This document shows positions 33,552-42,793 of a stretch of 64,000 bases of DNA, in pieces. Source of the stretch: Betaproteobacteria bacterium (GTDB lineage: Bacteria > Pseudomonadota > Gammaproteobacteria > Burkholderiales > Casimicrobiaceae). The position numbers and the translations under genes are program-made. The notes under the pieces are model-generated. The model had not been told where the DNA came from, did no database searches, and was given only the letters and a program-made list of their open reading frames with translations. The stretch spans positions 53,226 to 117,225 of the forward strand of contig JAPUER010000003.1 of assembly GCA_027492485.1 (NCBI GenBank). The letters run 5' to 3'. Each line of letters opens with the position of its first letter. Within the stretch, counting starts at the first letter, position 1.

Positions 33552-34091
33552 ATGCAGGCTTTACTGTCGTACGTAAAGCTCGTTGACTGGATCAGCGAAA
33601 AGCTCGGAAAACTGTCTGCGTATCTGATCATGGCGTCCTGCCTGATCTCGGCAGGCAATGCCATCATCCGCTACACCTTCGACAAAAGTTCGAACGGCTG
33701 GCTCGAGATTCAGTGGTATCTCTTCGGCGCCGCCGTGATGCTCGGGGCGCCGTATGTGCTGCGCATGAACGAGCACGTTCGCGTCGACGTGCTCTATGGC
33801 CGCTTCCATAGCCGCGGACAGGTCTTTGTCGACATCCTGGGGCTGGTCTGCTTTCTGCTGTTCATGAGCACGATTTGTACGTATCTCGCCTGGCCTTTCT
33901 TCTACGAGAAGTTCCGCTCCATGGAGTTGAGCTCCAACGCCGGGGGGTTGTTGCGCTGGCCGATTGCCTTGATGTTGCCGCTCGGCTTTGCGCTGCTCAC
34001 GCTGCAGGGCATCGCCGAAGTCATCAAGCGCGTTGCGTGGCTGAACGGCACTTACAGTATGGAAGTGCACTACGAGAAACCGCTGCAGTAA
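33552..34091 (+). CDS. dctQ: TRAP transporter small permease (DctQ-like)
   Basis: 179 residues, four membrane helices with the usual conserved patch WLEIQWYLFGAAVMLGAPYVLRMNEHVRVDVLYGRF. It forms the inner-membrane complex with the large permease, driving Na+-coupled uptake of organic acids. The start at 33552 (MQALLSY) follows GGGGAGTC. The stop is 24 bp before dctM. The 157-bp spacer upstream should carry the promoter. Confidence 0.92.
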   Translation: MQALLSYVKLVDWISEKLGKLSAYLIMASCLISAGNAIIRYTFDKSSNGWLEIQWYLFGAAVMLGAPYVLRMNEHVRVDVLYGRFHSRGQVFVDILGLVCFLLFMSTICTYLAWPFFYEKFRSMELSSNAGGLLRWPIALMLPLGFALLTLQGIAEVIKRVAWLNGTYSMEVHYEKPLQ

Positions 34092-34115
34092 GCCGCCAAC
34101 CAGAGATTCGTACAC

Positions 34116-35735
34116 ATGGAAATGCAATCCTTTGCGCCGATGATGTTCGGCGGTCTGATCCTGATCATGCTGATCGGGTTCCCGGTGGCCTTCTCGCTGG
34201 CCGCGCTTGGCCTCGGCTGCGGCTTCTTCGCGATCTACATGGGCTGGTTCCCGGCCAGCTTCATGCAGAACTTGCCGCTCAATATCTTCGGCATCCTGTC
34301 CAACGATTTGTTGCTGGCTATCCCGTTCTTCACGATGATGGGGTCCATCCTTGAAAAATGCGGCCTTGCCGAGGACATGCTCGACTCGATGGGCCAGTTG
34401 TTCGGCCCGGTGAAAGGGGGCCTCGGCTACTCGGTCATCATCGTCGGCTTCATTCTCGGCGCGATTACCGGCACCGTTGCCGGTCAGGTCATCGCGATGG
34501 CGCTGATTTCGCTGCCGGTCATGATCCGCTATGGCTACAACATGCGCTACGCAACCGGCGTGCTGGCGGCGTCCGGCACCATCACGCAGCTGGTGCCGCC
34601 GTCGCTGGTGCTGGTGGTGCTTGCCGACCAGCTCGGCAAGAGCGTGGGCGACATGTACAAGGGCGCATGGGGGCCGTCGATCCTGCAGATTTTGATCTTC
34701 GCGCTCTACACCTTCCTGGTGGCGCGCTTCAAGCCCGAATACGTGCCTGGGGTGCCGCGAGAGGCGCGCACGCTCAACGGCTGGCCGCTGTGGAAAAAAT
34801 GTCTGAAAGGCATCATCCCTTCGGCCATCCTGATCTTCACCGTGCTCGGTTCGATGGGCGGCCTGCCGGGAATTTCCACTGCGATCTGCACGCCGACCGA
34901 AGCCGGTGCGATGGGCGTGGTCGGCGCGCTGATTCTGGCCGCGACGCAGAAACGCTTGACCTGGCCGCTGATCAAGGAGGCGATGGAAGGCACCGCGCGC
35001 ATCACGGCGATGGTGGTGTTCATTCTGATCGGCTCGCGCGTGTTCTCGCTCGTGTTCCAGGGCGTCGACGGCGCCAAGTGGGTCGAACATCTGCTGTCCA
35101 ACCTGCCCGGTGGCCAGATCGGCTTCCTGGTGGTGGTGAACATCTTCGTGTTCTTCCTCGCGTTCTTCCTCGATTTCTTCGAGATCGCCTTCATCATCAT
35201 CCCGATGCTGGGGCCGGTGGCCGACAAGCTCGGCATCGATTTGATCTGGTTCGGCGTGCTGCTCTGCGTGAACATGCAGACCAGCTTCATGCATCCGCCC
35301 TTCGGTTTTGCGTTGTTCTATTTGCGCGGCATCGCGGACACGCTCTACAAGAACAAGGCGATAGAAAAACGGGTGGAATCGACCGACATCTATCTCGGCT
35401 CGATCCCCTGGGTCATCATGCAACTGATGTTGGTGGCGATCGTGATCTTCTTCCCGGTGACGGTGACCGCGTTCCTCGACAAGGAAGTCAAGGTCGATCT
35501 CGACAAGGTCAAGATCGAGGCACCGGCCGAGCCGGATTACCAGGCGCCGAAAGATAACGACATGGATCCGTTCAAGCAATCGCAACCATCCCCATCCGCG
35601 CCGGGATCGTCCGAGCCGACTTCGGCGACGCCGGCGCCGGCCGGCGGTGTGTCGGCTCCCGCCGGTGACGCCAAAGAAGACGAGGCCATGAAGGCGATTC
35701 TCGACGCCGTGAAGAAGGACGAAGGGAAGAAGTAG
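34116..35735 (+). CDS. dctM: TRAP transporter large permease (DctM-like) with charged C-terminal tail
   Basis: 539 residues. Twelve or more membrane helices follow the DctM pattern (GFPVAFSLAALGLG, LAIPFFTMMGSILEKCG, TGTVAGQVIAMALISLPVMI, PTEAGAMGVVGALI). Canonical DctM proteins are ~430-450 residues. Here an extra ~85 residues after the last helix (VTAFLDKEVKVDLDKV onward) form a Pro/Ser/Ala- and Lys/Glu-rich cytoplasmic tail. The matching receptors are probably the two TakP-like proteins at 36631 and 37985, placed convergently after the rluF-like gene. Confidence 0.92.
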   Translation: MEMQSFAPMMFGGLILIMLIGFPVAFSLAALGLGCGFFAIYMGWFPASFMQNLPLNIFGILSNDLLLAIPFFTMMGSILEKCGLAEDMLDSMGQLFGPVKGGLGYSVIIVGFILGAITGTVAGQVIAMALISLPVMIRYGYNMRYATGVLAASGTITQLVPPSLVLVVLADQLGKSVGDMYKGAWGPSILQILIFALYTFLVARFKPEYVPGVPREARTLNGWPLWKKCLKGIIPSAILIFTVLGSMGGLPGISTAICTPTEAGAMGVVGALILAATQKRLTWPLIKEAMEGTARITAMVVFILIGSRVFSLVFQGVDGAKWVEHLLSNLPGGQIGFLVVVNIFVFFLAFFLDFFEIAFIIIPMLGPVADKLGIDLIWFGVLLCVNMQTSFMHPPFGFALFYLRGIADTLYKNKAIEKRVESTDIYLGSIPWVIMQLMLVAIVIFFPVTVTAFLDKEVKVDLDKVKIEAPAEPDYQAPKDNDMDPFKQSQPSPSAPGSSEPTSATPAPAGGVSAPAGDAKEDEAMKAILDAVKKDEGKK

Positions 35736-35760
35736 ACTTCGCTCCTGCGTCCCGTCTCGA

Positions 35761-35790
35761 CAAGGAGCACCTGCGGGTGCTCCTTGTTTA
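35761..35790 (+). terminator. rho-independent terminator after dctM
   Basis: Perfect 11-bp stem CAAGGAGCACC-TGC-GGGTGCTCCTTG ends at 35786 and is followed by TTTA. It begins 26 bp after the dctM stop and lies upstream of the pseudouridine synthase gene. Confidence 0.8.
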
Positions 35791-35805
35791 TTCCATTTCC
35801 AGATC

Positions 35806-36549
35806 ATGACCGAGCCCGTCCGATTGTCGAAACGCATGAGCGAGCTGGGTCTCGCGTCGCGCCGCGAGGCCGATGCCTGGATCGAGCAGGGCTGGGTGCA
35901 CGTCGATGGCGTGCCCGCGGTGCTCGGCCAAAAGGTGTTGCCGGAGCAGAAGATCAGCATCGTCCGCGCCGCCGCGGCGGAGCAGGCGAGCCGGGTGACC
36001 GTGCTCATCAACAAGCCGATCGGCTACGTCAGCGGTCAGGCGGAAGACGGCTACGAGCCGGCCGTGGTGCTGGTGCGGCCGGAGAACCGCTGGCGCGACG
36101 ACCGTGCCGCGCTACGCTTTCAGCGCGAGCAATTGAAGAGTCTGGTGCCGGCCGGCCGCCTCGACATCGATTCCACCGGGCTCCTGGTGCTGACCCAGGA
36201 CGGTCGCGTGGCGAAGCAGTTGATCGGGGAAGATTCCGGCGTCGAAAAGGAATATCTGGTGCGCGTGCAGTCGCTGCGCGGCGGGCGCCTGCCCGACGCC
36301 GAACTGCGCCGCCTCAATCACGGCCTCGCCCTCGATGGCGCCGCGCTGAAGCCGGCGAAAGTCTGGTGGCAGAACGAGGATCAGCTTCGCTTCATCTTGC
36401 GCGAGGGCAAGAAGCGGCAGATCCGCCGCATGTGCGAACTGGTGGGGCTCAAGGTCGTCGCGCTGAAGCGCATCCGCATCGGTCGCGTGCTGCTGGGCGA
36501 TTTGCCGGTAGGGCAGTGGCGTTACCTGAGCGCCGACGAGAATTTCTGA
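35806..36549 (+). CDS. rluF: RluF/RluB-type 23S rRNA pseudouridine synthase
   Basis: 247 residues. N-terminal S4 RNA-binding domain (RLSKRMSELGLASRREADAWIEQGWVHVDG), then an RsuA-family catalytic domain with the nucleophile Asp in AGRLDIDSTGLLVLT and the EGKKRQIRRMCE arginine motif. The closest match by motif is RluF (pseudouridine 2604 of 23S rRNA), but RluB/RsuA cannot be excluded. It is separated from dctM by a terminator and converges with the first TakP-like gene, so it is an independent housekeeping gene. Confidence 0.85.
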   Translation: MTEPVRLSKRMSELGLASRREADAWIEQGWVHVDGVPAVLGQKVLPEQKISIVRAAAAEQASRVTVLINKPIGYVSGQAEDGYEPAVVLVRPENRWRDDRAALRFQREQLKSLVPAGRLDIDSTGLLVLTQDGRVAKQLIGEDSGVEKEYLVRVQSLRGGRLPDAELRRLNHGLALDGAALKPAKVWWQNEDQLRFILREGKKRQIRRMCELVGLKVVALKRIRIGRVLLGDLPVGQWRYLSADENF

Positions 36550-36576
36550 CCTGTCGACAAGCAGTCGGCCGCAAAT

Positions 36577-36610
36577 GTAAGAAAGCCCGCAGGGCTTGCG
36601 CCGTGCGGGC
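36577..36610 (-). terminator. rho-independent terminator after TakP-like gene 1
   Basis: On the minus strand GCCCGCACGGCGCAAGCCCTGCGGGC (stem GCCCGC/GCGGGC plus inner pairs) is followed by TTTCTTA. It lies 20 bp beyond the stop codon at 36631. Almost the same hairpin recurs at 37933-37966, so it was duplicated with the gene. Confidence 0.8.
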
Positions 36611-36630
36611 TGCGTGCGGAGAGGGTCGGC

Positions 36631-37719
36631 TTACAGCTTTTGCGACTGCATGAAACGGTCGAAGCGCGCTTCGGTGAAGCGGAACCAGAGGTTCTGATCG
36701 GCGCGGAACTTCGAGAAGTCTTCGTAAACTTTCTTCCACGACGGATTCTTCGCCGACAGTTCCGAGTACAGATCCATCGAGGCCTTGTAGGCCGCATTCA
36801 TGATCTCGTCGCTGAAAGCGTGCAGTTTGGTGCCGGTGGCGACGAGCTGTTTCAGGGCCGCCGGGTTCTTGGCGTCGTACTTGGCCTGCATGTCGACGTG
36901 CGCGTGCGACGCCGCAGCTTCGACGATGGCCTTGTACTCCGGCGTCAGCGCGTCCCAGGCCTTCTGGTTGACGTAGAGATCGATCTGCGGGCCACCTTCC
37001 CACCAGCCGGGGTAGTAGTAGTTCGGCGCCACTTTCGAGAAGCCGAGCTTCTGGTCATCGTAGGGGCCGACCCATTCGGCGGCGTCGATGGTGCCTTTTT
37101 CCAGCGCCTGATAAATCTCGCCGCCCGGAATATTTTGCGCCACCATGCCGAGGCGCTCGCAGACACGGCCGGCGAAGCCACCGACGCGGAACTTGAGGCC
37201 CTTGACATCGGCCAGCGTCTTGATTTCCTTGCGGTACCAGCCGCCCATCTGCGCACCGGTGTTGCCCATCGGGAAGTTGAGCATGTTGTAGCGGGCGTAG
37301 AACTCGCGCATCAGCTTCATGCCGTTGCCTTCGTACATCCAGGCGCTCATCTGGCGGCTATTGAGGCCGAATGGAATGGCGCAGCCCAGCGTGAAGGTGT
37401 CGTCCTTGCCGAAGTAGTAGTAGGCGCAGGTGTGGCCGGCTTCGACGGTGCCGTTCTGCACGGCGTCCACCACGCCCGGCGTCGGGACGATTTCGCCCGA
37501 GGCATGGACCGAGATCTGGAACTTGCCGCCGGTCATCTTGCTGACCTGCTGCGCGAACACTTCGGCACCGCCGTAAATGGTATCGAGTGACTTCGGGAAT
37601 GCCGAGGTCAAACGCCAGCGGACTGCCGGGGCCTGTCCGATGACGGCCGGGGCGCCCAGAATGGCTCCCGCGGTGGCACCGGTGGTGGCGGCCTTGCTCA
37701 AAAAATCGCGACGCTTCAT
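36631..37719 (-). CDS. TRAP substrate-binding protein, TakP (2-oxo acid) type, copy 1
   Basis: 362 residues. Twin-arginine signal (MKRRDFLSKAATTGA..) as in TakP. The mature protein carries the family landmarks WRLTSAFPKSLDTIYGGAEVF, PFGLNSRQMSAWMYEGNG, GNTGAQMGGWYRKEI, LKFRVGGFAGRV and YYPGWWEGGPQ. TakP proteins bind pyruvate and other 2-oxo acids through Na+ and deliver them to a DctQM permease. The dctQM pair lies 0.9 kb away on the opposite strand. It is ~85% alike by eye to copy 2 (37985-39073) and shares its terminator. Confidence 0.93.
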   Translation of the reverse strand: MKRRDFLSKAATTGATAGAILGAPAVIGQAPAVRWRLTSAFPKSLDTIYGGAEVFAQQVSKMTGGKFQISVHASGEIVPTPGVVDAVQNGTVEAGHTCAYYYFGKDDTFTLGCAIPFGLNSRQMSAWMYEGNGMKLMREFYARYNMLNFPMGNTGAQMGGWYRKEIKTLADVKGLKFRVGGFAGRVCERLGMVAQNIPGGEIYQALEKGTIDAAEWVGPYDDQKLGFSKVAPNYYYPGWWEGGPQIDLYVNQKAWDALTPEYKAIVEAAASHAHVDMQAKYDAKNPAALKQLVATGTKLHAFSDEIMNAAYKASMDLYSELSAKNPSWKKVYEDFSKFRADQNLWFRFTEARFDRFMQSQKL

Positions 37720-37932
37720 TAGCTACTCCAAAACTGCCGTGACGCAGGCACGGCGAACAAGAAAACAGCAAAAACGGCCCGTGCCACGGCGGCAAGGGAA
37801 TGCTGCTGCGCACAATTTTATTCAGCAAGCGGCCGCGCAGCTTGCCCGGTGTCAATACAGATAGACAAACGTACGACGCGCGGTGCTCGGCTGCCGATGT
37901 TGCGGGCGACCGCGTTGCCGGTCGGCGGCGGA

Positions 37933-37966
37933 ATAAAAAAGCCCGCAGGGCTTGCGCCGTGCGGGC
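37933..37966 (-). terminator. rho-independent terminator after TakP-like gene 2
   Basis: On the minus strand GCCCGCACGGCGCAAGCCCTGCGGGC then TTTTTTATT. It is nearly identical to the terminator at 36577-36610 but has a better U-tract. Confidence 0.88.
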
Positions 37967-37984
37967 TGCGTGCGGAAGGCCGGC

Positions 37985-39073
37985 TTACAGTTTTTGCGAC
38001 TGCATGAAGCGGTCGAAGCGCGCTTCGGTGAAGCGGAACCAGAGGTTCGCATCGGCGCGGAACTTGGAGTAGTCGTCGTAAATCTTCTTCCAGGCAGGGT
38101 TCTTCGCCGAGATTTCGGCGTACAGATCCGTCGCCGCCTTGTACGCCGCGTTCATGATCTCGTCGCTGAACGCATGCAGCTTGGTGCCGGTGGCCACCAG
38201 TTGCTTCAGCGCCGCCGGGTTGCGGGCATCGTAGCGCGCCTGCATGGTGACGTGGGCGTGCGAGGCTGCCGATTCGACGATTGCCTTGTACTCGGCATTG
38301 AGCGAGTCCCAGGCTTTCTGGTTGATGAAGAAATCGAGTTCCGGGCCACCTTCCCACCAGCCGGGGTAGTAGTAGTTCGGCGCAACCTTGTTGAAGCCGA
38401 GCTTCTGGTCGTCGTAGGGACCGACCCATTCGGCGGCGTCGATGGTGCCCTTTTCCAGCGCCTGATAAATCTCGCCGCCCGGAATGTTCTGCGCGACCAT
38501 GCCGAGGCGTTCGCAGACGCGGCCGGCGAAGCCGCCGACGCGGAACTTGAGCCCCTTGACGTCGGCCAGCGTCTTGATTTCCTTGCGATACCAGCCGCCC
38601 ATCTGGGCGCCGGTGTTGCCGCCGGGGAAGCTGATCATGTTGTACTTGGCGTAGAACTCGCGCATCAGCTTGAGGCCGTTGCCTTCGTACATCCATGCCG
38701 TCATCTGGCGGCTGTTGAGGCCGAACGGAATGGCGCAACCCAGAGCGAACACGTCGTCCTTGCCGAAGTAGTAGTACGGCGCCGTGTGGCCGGCTTCGAC
38801 GGTACCGTTTTGCACGGCGTCGACCAGACCCGGCGTCGGCACGATTTCGCCGGCGGCATGCACCGAGATCTGGAATTTGCCGCCGGTCGCCTTGCCGACT
38901 TCATTGGCGAATACTTCGGCCGCACCGTAAATGGTGTCCAGCGACTTCGGGAAGGCCGAGGTCAAACGCCAGCGAACGGCAGGGGCTTGACCGATGACGG
39001 CCGGCGCACCGAGGATGGCGCCACCGGTGGCGGCGCTGGCCGCCGCCTTGGTTAGAAAATCACGACGTTGCAT
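37985..39073 (-). CDS. TRAP substrate-binding protein, TakP type, copy 2
   Basis: 362 residues from ATG 39073 (MQRRDFLTKAA), the same length as copy 1. Same twin-arginine signal and family landmarks; GGNTGAQMGGWYRKEI here has PGG where copy 1 has PMG, and YYFGKDDVFALG versus YYFGKDDTFTLG. Differences are spread over the protein, so the duplication is not very recent. The two copies may bind different 2-oxo acids. Each has its own terminator and leader, so they can be regulated separately. Confidence 0.93.
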   Translation of the reverse strand: MQRRDFLTKAAASAATGGAILGAPAVIGQAPAVRWRLTSAFPKSLDTIYGAAEVFANEVGKATGGKFQISVHAAGEIVPTPGLVDAVQNGTVEAGHTAPYYYFGKDDVFALGCAIPFGLNSRQMTAWMYEGNGLKLMREFYAKYNMISFPGGNTGAQMGGWYRKEIKTLADVKGLKFRVGGFAGRVCERLGMVAQNIPGGEIYQALEKGTIDAAEWVGPYDDQKLGFNKVAPNYYYPGWWEGGPELDFFINQKAWDSLNAEYKAIVESAASHAHVTMQARYDARNPAALKQLVATGTKLHAFSDEIMNAAYKAATDLYAEISAKNPAWKKIYDDYSKFRADANLWFRFTEARFDRFMQSQKL

Positions 39074-39338
39074 GCTCTCTCCTTGAATGATTGGGTTCGC
39101 CACCGAAACGGTGGGCAATGCTCTGGTCGTTGGTGCTGCTTTTCGACCTTGGGCCGCATTGTAGGGTCGCCCAAACGCCCCGCCCGCATGGGTTTTCCCC
39201 ATCCCGTGCGGGCAAGCAACAGGCTGCGGCAAGGCCGACTATGCTTGTGCTGCCCGGCCGTCGCGCGGCCGCCGGATGCAACTGTTTCCGCACCGCCGCG
39301 CACCCATTTCAGGCACCTTTCGAAGCACCGAGAACCCG

Positions 39339-40613
39339 ATGAACCCGACCGCCACCGAGACTGTTGCCGCCGCGTTGTTCGTGCTGGCGATCCTGCACAC
39401 CTTCCTGGCGCCCCGGATTGCCGCGTTTGGGCATCGCTTTCCGAAGCACGAAGGGCTGTTTCACCTGCTCGGCGAGGTGGAGGCGGTGTTTGGCCTCTGG
39501 TCCGGCGCGCTGCTGATCTGGCTGTTCGCGACCGGCGGCATGAAAGCCGGCACCGACTACATCGATGGCCGCAATTTCACCGAGCCGCTGTTCGTCATTG
39601 CCATCATGGTGGTGGCGGCCAGCAAGCCCGTGCTGCATGTCGCCAAGCTGGCGATCACCGGGCTGTCGCGGATGCTGCCGCTGCCGCGGAGCGTGGCGTT
39701 TTATTGGATCATCCTGACCGCCGTGCCGCTGCTCGGCTCGTTCATCACCGAACCGGCGGCGATGACGCTCGGCGCCTTCATGCTGCGCGACCGTTTTTAC
39801 AAGGCAGGTTTGTCGTCGCGGCTGCGCTATGCCACGCTCGGCGTGCTGTTCGTCAATGTTTCGATCGGCGGCGTGCTGACGCCCTACGCCGCACCGCCGG
39901 TGTTGATGGTGGCCGCCAAGTGGGACTGGAACATGAGCTTCATGATCGGACACTTCGGCTGGCGCGCGGCGCTGGCGGTGGCGATCAATGCGGCAATCGC
40001 GACGACGCTGTTTTTCAGCGAATTGCGGGCGTTGCGCGGCACGGCGGACGGCGCCTCCGAAGGCCGGGTGCCGTTCCAGGTGTGCGCCGTGCATCTGCTG
40101 CTGCTTGCGGGCGTCGTGGTATTCGCACATCACCCGGCGCTGTTCATGGGCATCCTGCTCTTGTTCCTCGGCATCGCCAGTGCCTATCCGCAGCATCAGG
40201 ACCGGCTCATCCTGCGCGAGGCCCTGATGGTGGGCTTCTTCCTCGCCGGACTGGTGGTGCTCGGCGGCATGCAGCAGTGGTGGCTGCAGCCGCTGCTGCT
40301 CAAGATGTCGCCCGATCAGGTGTACTTCGCCGCCACCGCGTTGACCGCGATCACCGACAACGCGGCGCTGACCTATCTCGGCTCGCTGGTGTCCGGGCTG
40401 ACGCCGGAGTTCAAGTACATGCTGGTCGCCGGCGCGGTGACCGGCGGCGGCCTCACGGTGATCGCCAACGCACCGAATCCGGCAGGTTACGCGATCCTGA
40501 AGGGCTTCTTCGACGACGAACACATCAGCCCGCTATGGCTGCTCTGTTCGGCGTTGGGGCCGACGCTAGTGGCGGTCGTGTCGTTTTGGGGGCTGCGCCA
40601 GGTTGGGGTTTGA
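39339..40613 (+). CDS. putative Na+/H+ antiporter-like membrane protein
   Basis: 424 residues and about 11 membrane helices. AFYWIILTAVPLLGSFITEPAAMTLGAFMLRDRFY and ALTAITDNAALTYLGSLVSGL (two polar, re-entrant-like stretches) are those of the Na_H_antiport_3 group, distant from NhaD. The start at 39339 (MNPTATETV) is chosen over a longer frame with a non-membrane, repeat-like N-terminus. It is followed by dispersed element C. The ion specificity is by family only. Confidence 0.82.
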   Translation: MNPTATETVAAALFVLAILHTFLAPRIAAFGHRFPKHEGLFHLLGEVEAVFGLWSGALLIWLFATGGMKAGTDYIDGRNFTEPLFVIAIMVVAASKPVLHVAKLAITGLSRMLPLPRSVAFYWIILTAVPLLGSFITEPAAMTLGAFMLRDRFYKAGLSSRLRYATLGVLFVNVSIGGVLTPYAAPPVLMVAAKWDWNMSFMIGHFGWRAALAVAINAAIATTLFFSELRALRGTADGASEGRVPFQVCAVHLLLLAGVVVFAHHPALFMGILLLFLGIASAYPQHQDRLILREALMVGFFLAGLVVLGGMQQWWLQPLLLKMSPDQVYFAATALTAITDNAALTYLGSLVSGLTPEFKYMLVAGAVTGGGLTVIANAPNPAGYAILKGFFDDEHISPLWLLCSALGPTLVAVVSFWGLRQVGV

Positions 40614-40628
40614 CCAAGCATCGCTGAT

Positions 40629-40750
40629 ATAGCTTTTGCCTTTAAACGAAAGGCCATCATGGTTTTGGTGGCTATTTTTCATGAAGTCGACTTTATATAT
40701 TTTGTAGCTTAGCGCCTTGATCTGCGCCCGTTCTGGCGAAAAGCTGCAAA
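40629..40750. repeat. dispersed intergenic element, copy C (- orientation)
   Basis: Left end ATAGCTTTTGCCTTTAAACG, centre CATGAAGTCGACTTTATATA, right end CTGGCGAAAAGCTGCAAAAG (40733-40752). AT-rich relative to the neighbouring genes. The AAGTCGACTT centre here is a perfect palindrome. Confidence 0.72.
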
Positions 40751-40899
40751 AGACTTGGTGCCGATGAGGGGCTCGGCGACCACAGCGGCCGCGGCACTCG
40801 CGTCGCGTGTGACGACGATTTCGCGGCGAACACATGCATTCACAGAACGTATCCGGAAACCTGCAATAATCGCCAGCCAAGACAATTCTGAGGGGGGAT

Positions 40900-42735
40900 A
40901 TGAAGCGTTTTCTCGCACTTTGCATTCTGCTGTGCGTCAGCGCAGCGAGTTTTGCGCAAGGCACAATCACCAGCGGCACGGCGTCGTTCGCGAGGACAAC
41001 CTCATCGTTCGACGCGTCGCCACAGGCCAATTTCAGTGGTGTGACCACCGCCGGCACCGATCAGCTCTTCGAGTTCGGCTGGTGGTATCGCGTCAGTGGC
41101 GATACATCGGAAACCGCATTCCCGGCGCCGACGACACAGTCATACATCGGTGACACGTCCACCATCACTTGGACTAACGTCAACGGGCGCGGTTTCGATG
41201 CGCAGGAGACCTGCGTTGTGCTGGGCATCGCCTCGCCAGTCGGCGGCAAGGTCACTTGTACGATGCGGATCATCAATACAGGTGCATCTGCGCTTGGCAT
41301 TGACGTATTCGTGATGACCGATATCGACCTTGGCGGTTCTCCGGGTGGTGACAGCGTCGCCCTTGGGATTCCTCAGCAGCGGCTGGACATTTCAGACGCA
41401 ACAGCCGTGGACACTGCGCAATTTGCGGGTGTCTCGGCGAATGCATTGCTGGTGCGCCCGTTCGCCACGACGACGGATGTTGCGGGGTTGCTTTCCGACA
41501 CGACTATTACCGATTTCGACAACTCTGGCGTACCGGCCACCAACATCGATTTCACCGGCGGCTTCCAGTGGACGCTGTCGGTGCCGGCGGGCGAGAGCCG
41601 CGATGCCGTCACCGTGATCGCCTTCAATACGACCGCGCTGGCGTCGGCCGACCTTTCGATTACAAAGACCGATGGTGTGACCAGCGCAACGCCCGGTGGA
41701 TCGGTCACCTATACGATTACGGCGAGCAATGCCGGCCCCAGCAGCGTCAGCGGCGCGACGGTCGCCGATACCTTCCCGGCAAGTCTGACCTGCACCTGGA
41801 CCTGTGTTGGCGCTGGCGGCGGTACCTGTACGGGGTCGGGTTCCGGCAACATCAACGACACCGTCAATTTGCCCGCTGGAGGCAGCACAACTTACACGGC
41901 GAGCTGCTCAATTTCGGCAGCGGCGACCGGCACGCTGAGCAACACGGCGACCGTGGCGGCCCCGAGCGGTGTGACTGACCCGAACCCGGGCAATAACAGC
42001 GCGACCGATACCGACACCCTAGGACCGTCGGCGGACCTGTCGGTGACGATCACCGACACACCGGATCCGGCGACTGCCGGTGGTCAGATCAGCTACGCGA
42101 TCGGCACCGCCAATACCGGACCAAGCGTTGCAGCTGCCGCAGTGTTGAGCATCGCGGTGCCGGCCAACACGACATTCGTTTCCATGTCTGCGCCGGGGGG
42201 CTGGAGCTGCACGACGCCCGCTGTCGGTGGCACCGGAACGGTTAGCTGCAATCTGGCATCGTATGCGGCGGGCGGGACGGCGAACTTTACTCTCGTTGTG
42301 GTGGTTTCGTCCGCGTTCGCGGGTGGTAACGTGACGGCAACGGCAAACATCAGTTCAACCACAGGAGACGCAAACGGCGCCAATAACTCGGCGTCGGCGA
42401 CTACCGCGGTGAACGCCTTGACCTTCGTCGTAACGGGAGCAGTCGCAGGAAGCGGTGGCTCGATCGCCTGCGCCAGCCCGGTGCGATCCGGCACCACCAC
42501 GACCTGTACAGTGACGCCGCTACCGGGTTACAGCATTGCCAACATCAGTGGCTGTGGCGGCACTACGGGTGCGACCAGTCCGTACACCACTGGACCCATT
42601 GCCGCTGCCTGCACGGTGACTGCTACCTTCGCTGCCGTTGCGCCGCAAACGATCCCGACCGCCGGGTGGCCGGCACTGGTTCTGCTTTCGCTGGTCTTGG
42701 CCGCGCTTGGTTTGCGCCGCCGTCGATTGGGCTGA
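40900..42735 (+). CDS. secreted DUF11-repeat surface protein with IPTL-CTERM-like anchor
   Basis: 611 residues. Signal peptide MKRFLALCILLCVSAASFAQ; an unassigned N-terminal domain (about 20-245); two DUF11 domains starting ADLSITKTDGVTSATPGGS and ADLSVTITDTPDPATAGGQ; a short Cys-containing Thr/Gly-rich domain; then IPTAGWPALVLLSLVLAALGLRRRRLG. The tail follows the IPTL-CTERM plan (IPT motif, hydrophobic helix, Arg cluster), which marks proteins for a dedicated surface-sorting enzyme in betaproteobacteria. GAGGGGGG before the ATG is a good RBS. Probably a cell-surface or adhesive protein. Confidence 0.85.
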   Translation: MKRFLALCILLCVSAASFAQGTITSGTASFARTTSSFDASPQANFSGVTTAGTDQLFEFGWWYRVSGDTSETAFPAPTTQSYIGDTSTITWTNVNGRGFDAQETCVVLGIASPVGGKVTCTMRIINTGASALGIDVFVMTDIDLGGSPGGDSVALGIPQQRLDISDATAVDTAQFAGVSANALLVRPFATTTDVAGLLSDTTITDFDNSGVPATNIDFTGGFQWTLSVPAGESRDAVTVIAFNTTALASADLSITKTDGVTSATPGGSVTYTITASNAGPSSVSGATVADTFPASLTCTWTCVGAGGGTCTGSGSGNINDTVNLPAGGSTTYTASCSISAAATGTLSNTATVAAPSGVTDPNPGNNSATDTDTLGPSADLSVTITDTPDPATAGGQISYAIGTANTGPSVAAAAVLSIAVPANTTFVSMSAPGGWSCTTPAVGGTGTVSCNLASYAAGGTANFTLVVVVSSAFAGGNVTATANISSTTGDANGANNSASATTAVNALTFVVTGAVAGSGGSIACASPVRSGTTTTCTVTPLPGYSIANISGCGGTTGATSPYTTGPIAAACTVTATFAAVAPQTIPTAGWPALVLLSLVLAALGLRRRRLG

Positions 42736-42759
42736 ATTGGCGCCGTTGCCGTGACTTAT

Positions 42760-42790
42760 GGTGGCGCGCTGAAAACGCGCCACCTATAAT
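42760..42790 (+). promoter_or_regulatory. perfect inverted repeat abutting a consensus -10 box (glyA leader promoter)
   Basis: GGTGGCGCG (42760-42768), 7-base loop, CGCGCCACC (42776-42784), then TATAAT (42785-42790) exactly. No good -35 is seen at the right distance. The inverted repeat could be the terminator of the DUF11 gene (though without a T-tract) or an operator. The riboswitch starts a few bases downstream. Confidence 0.55.
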
Positions 42791-42793
42791 CCC

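Noticed and set aside
40566-41057. Minus-strand open frame with a Lys-rich N-terminal half across element C
   Set aside because: It runs through the dispersed element and into the DUF11 gene shadow. Other copies of the element have stops in this frame, so it is not a conserved peptide.
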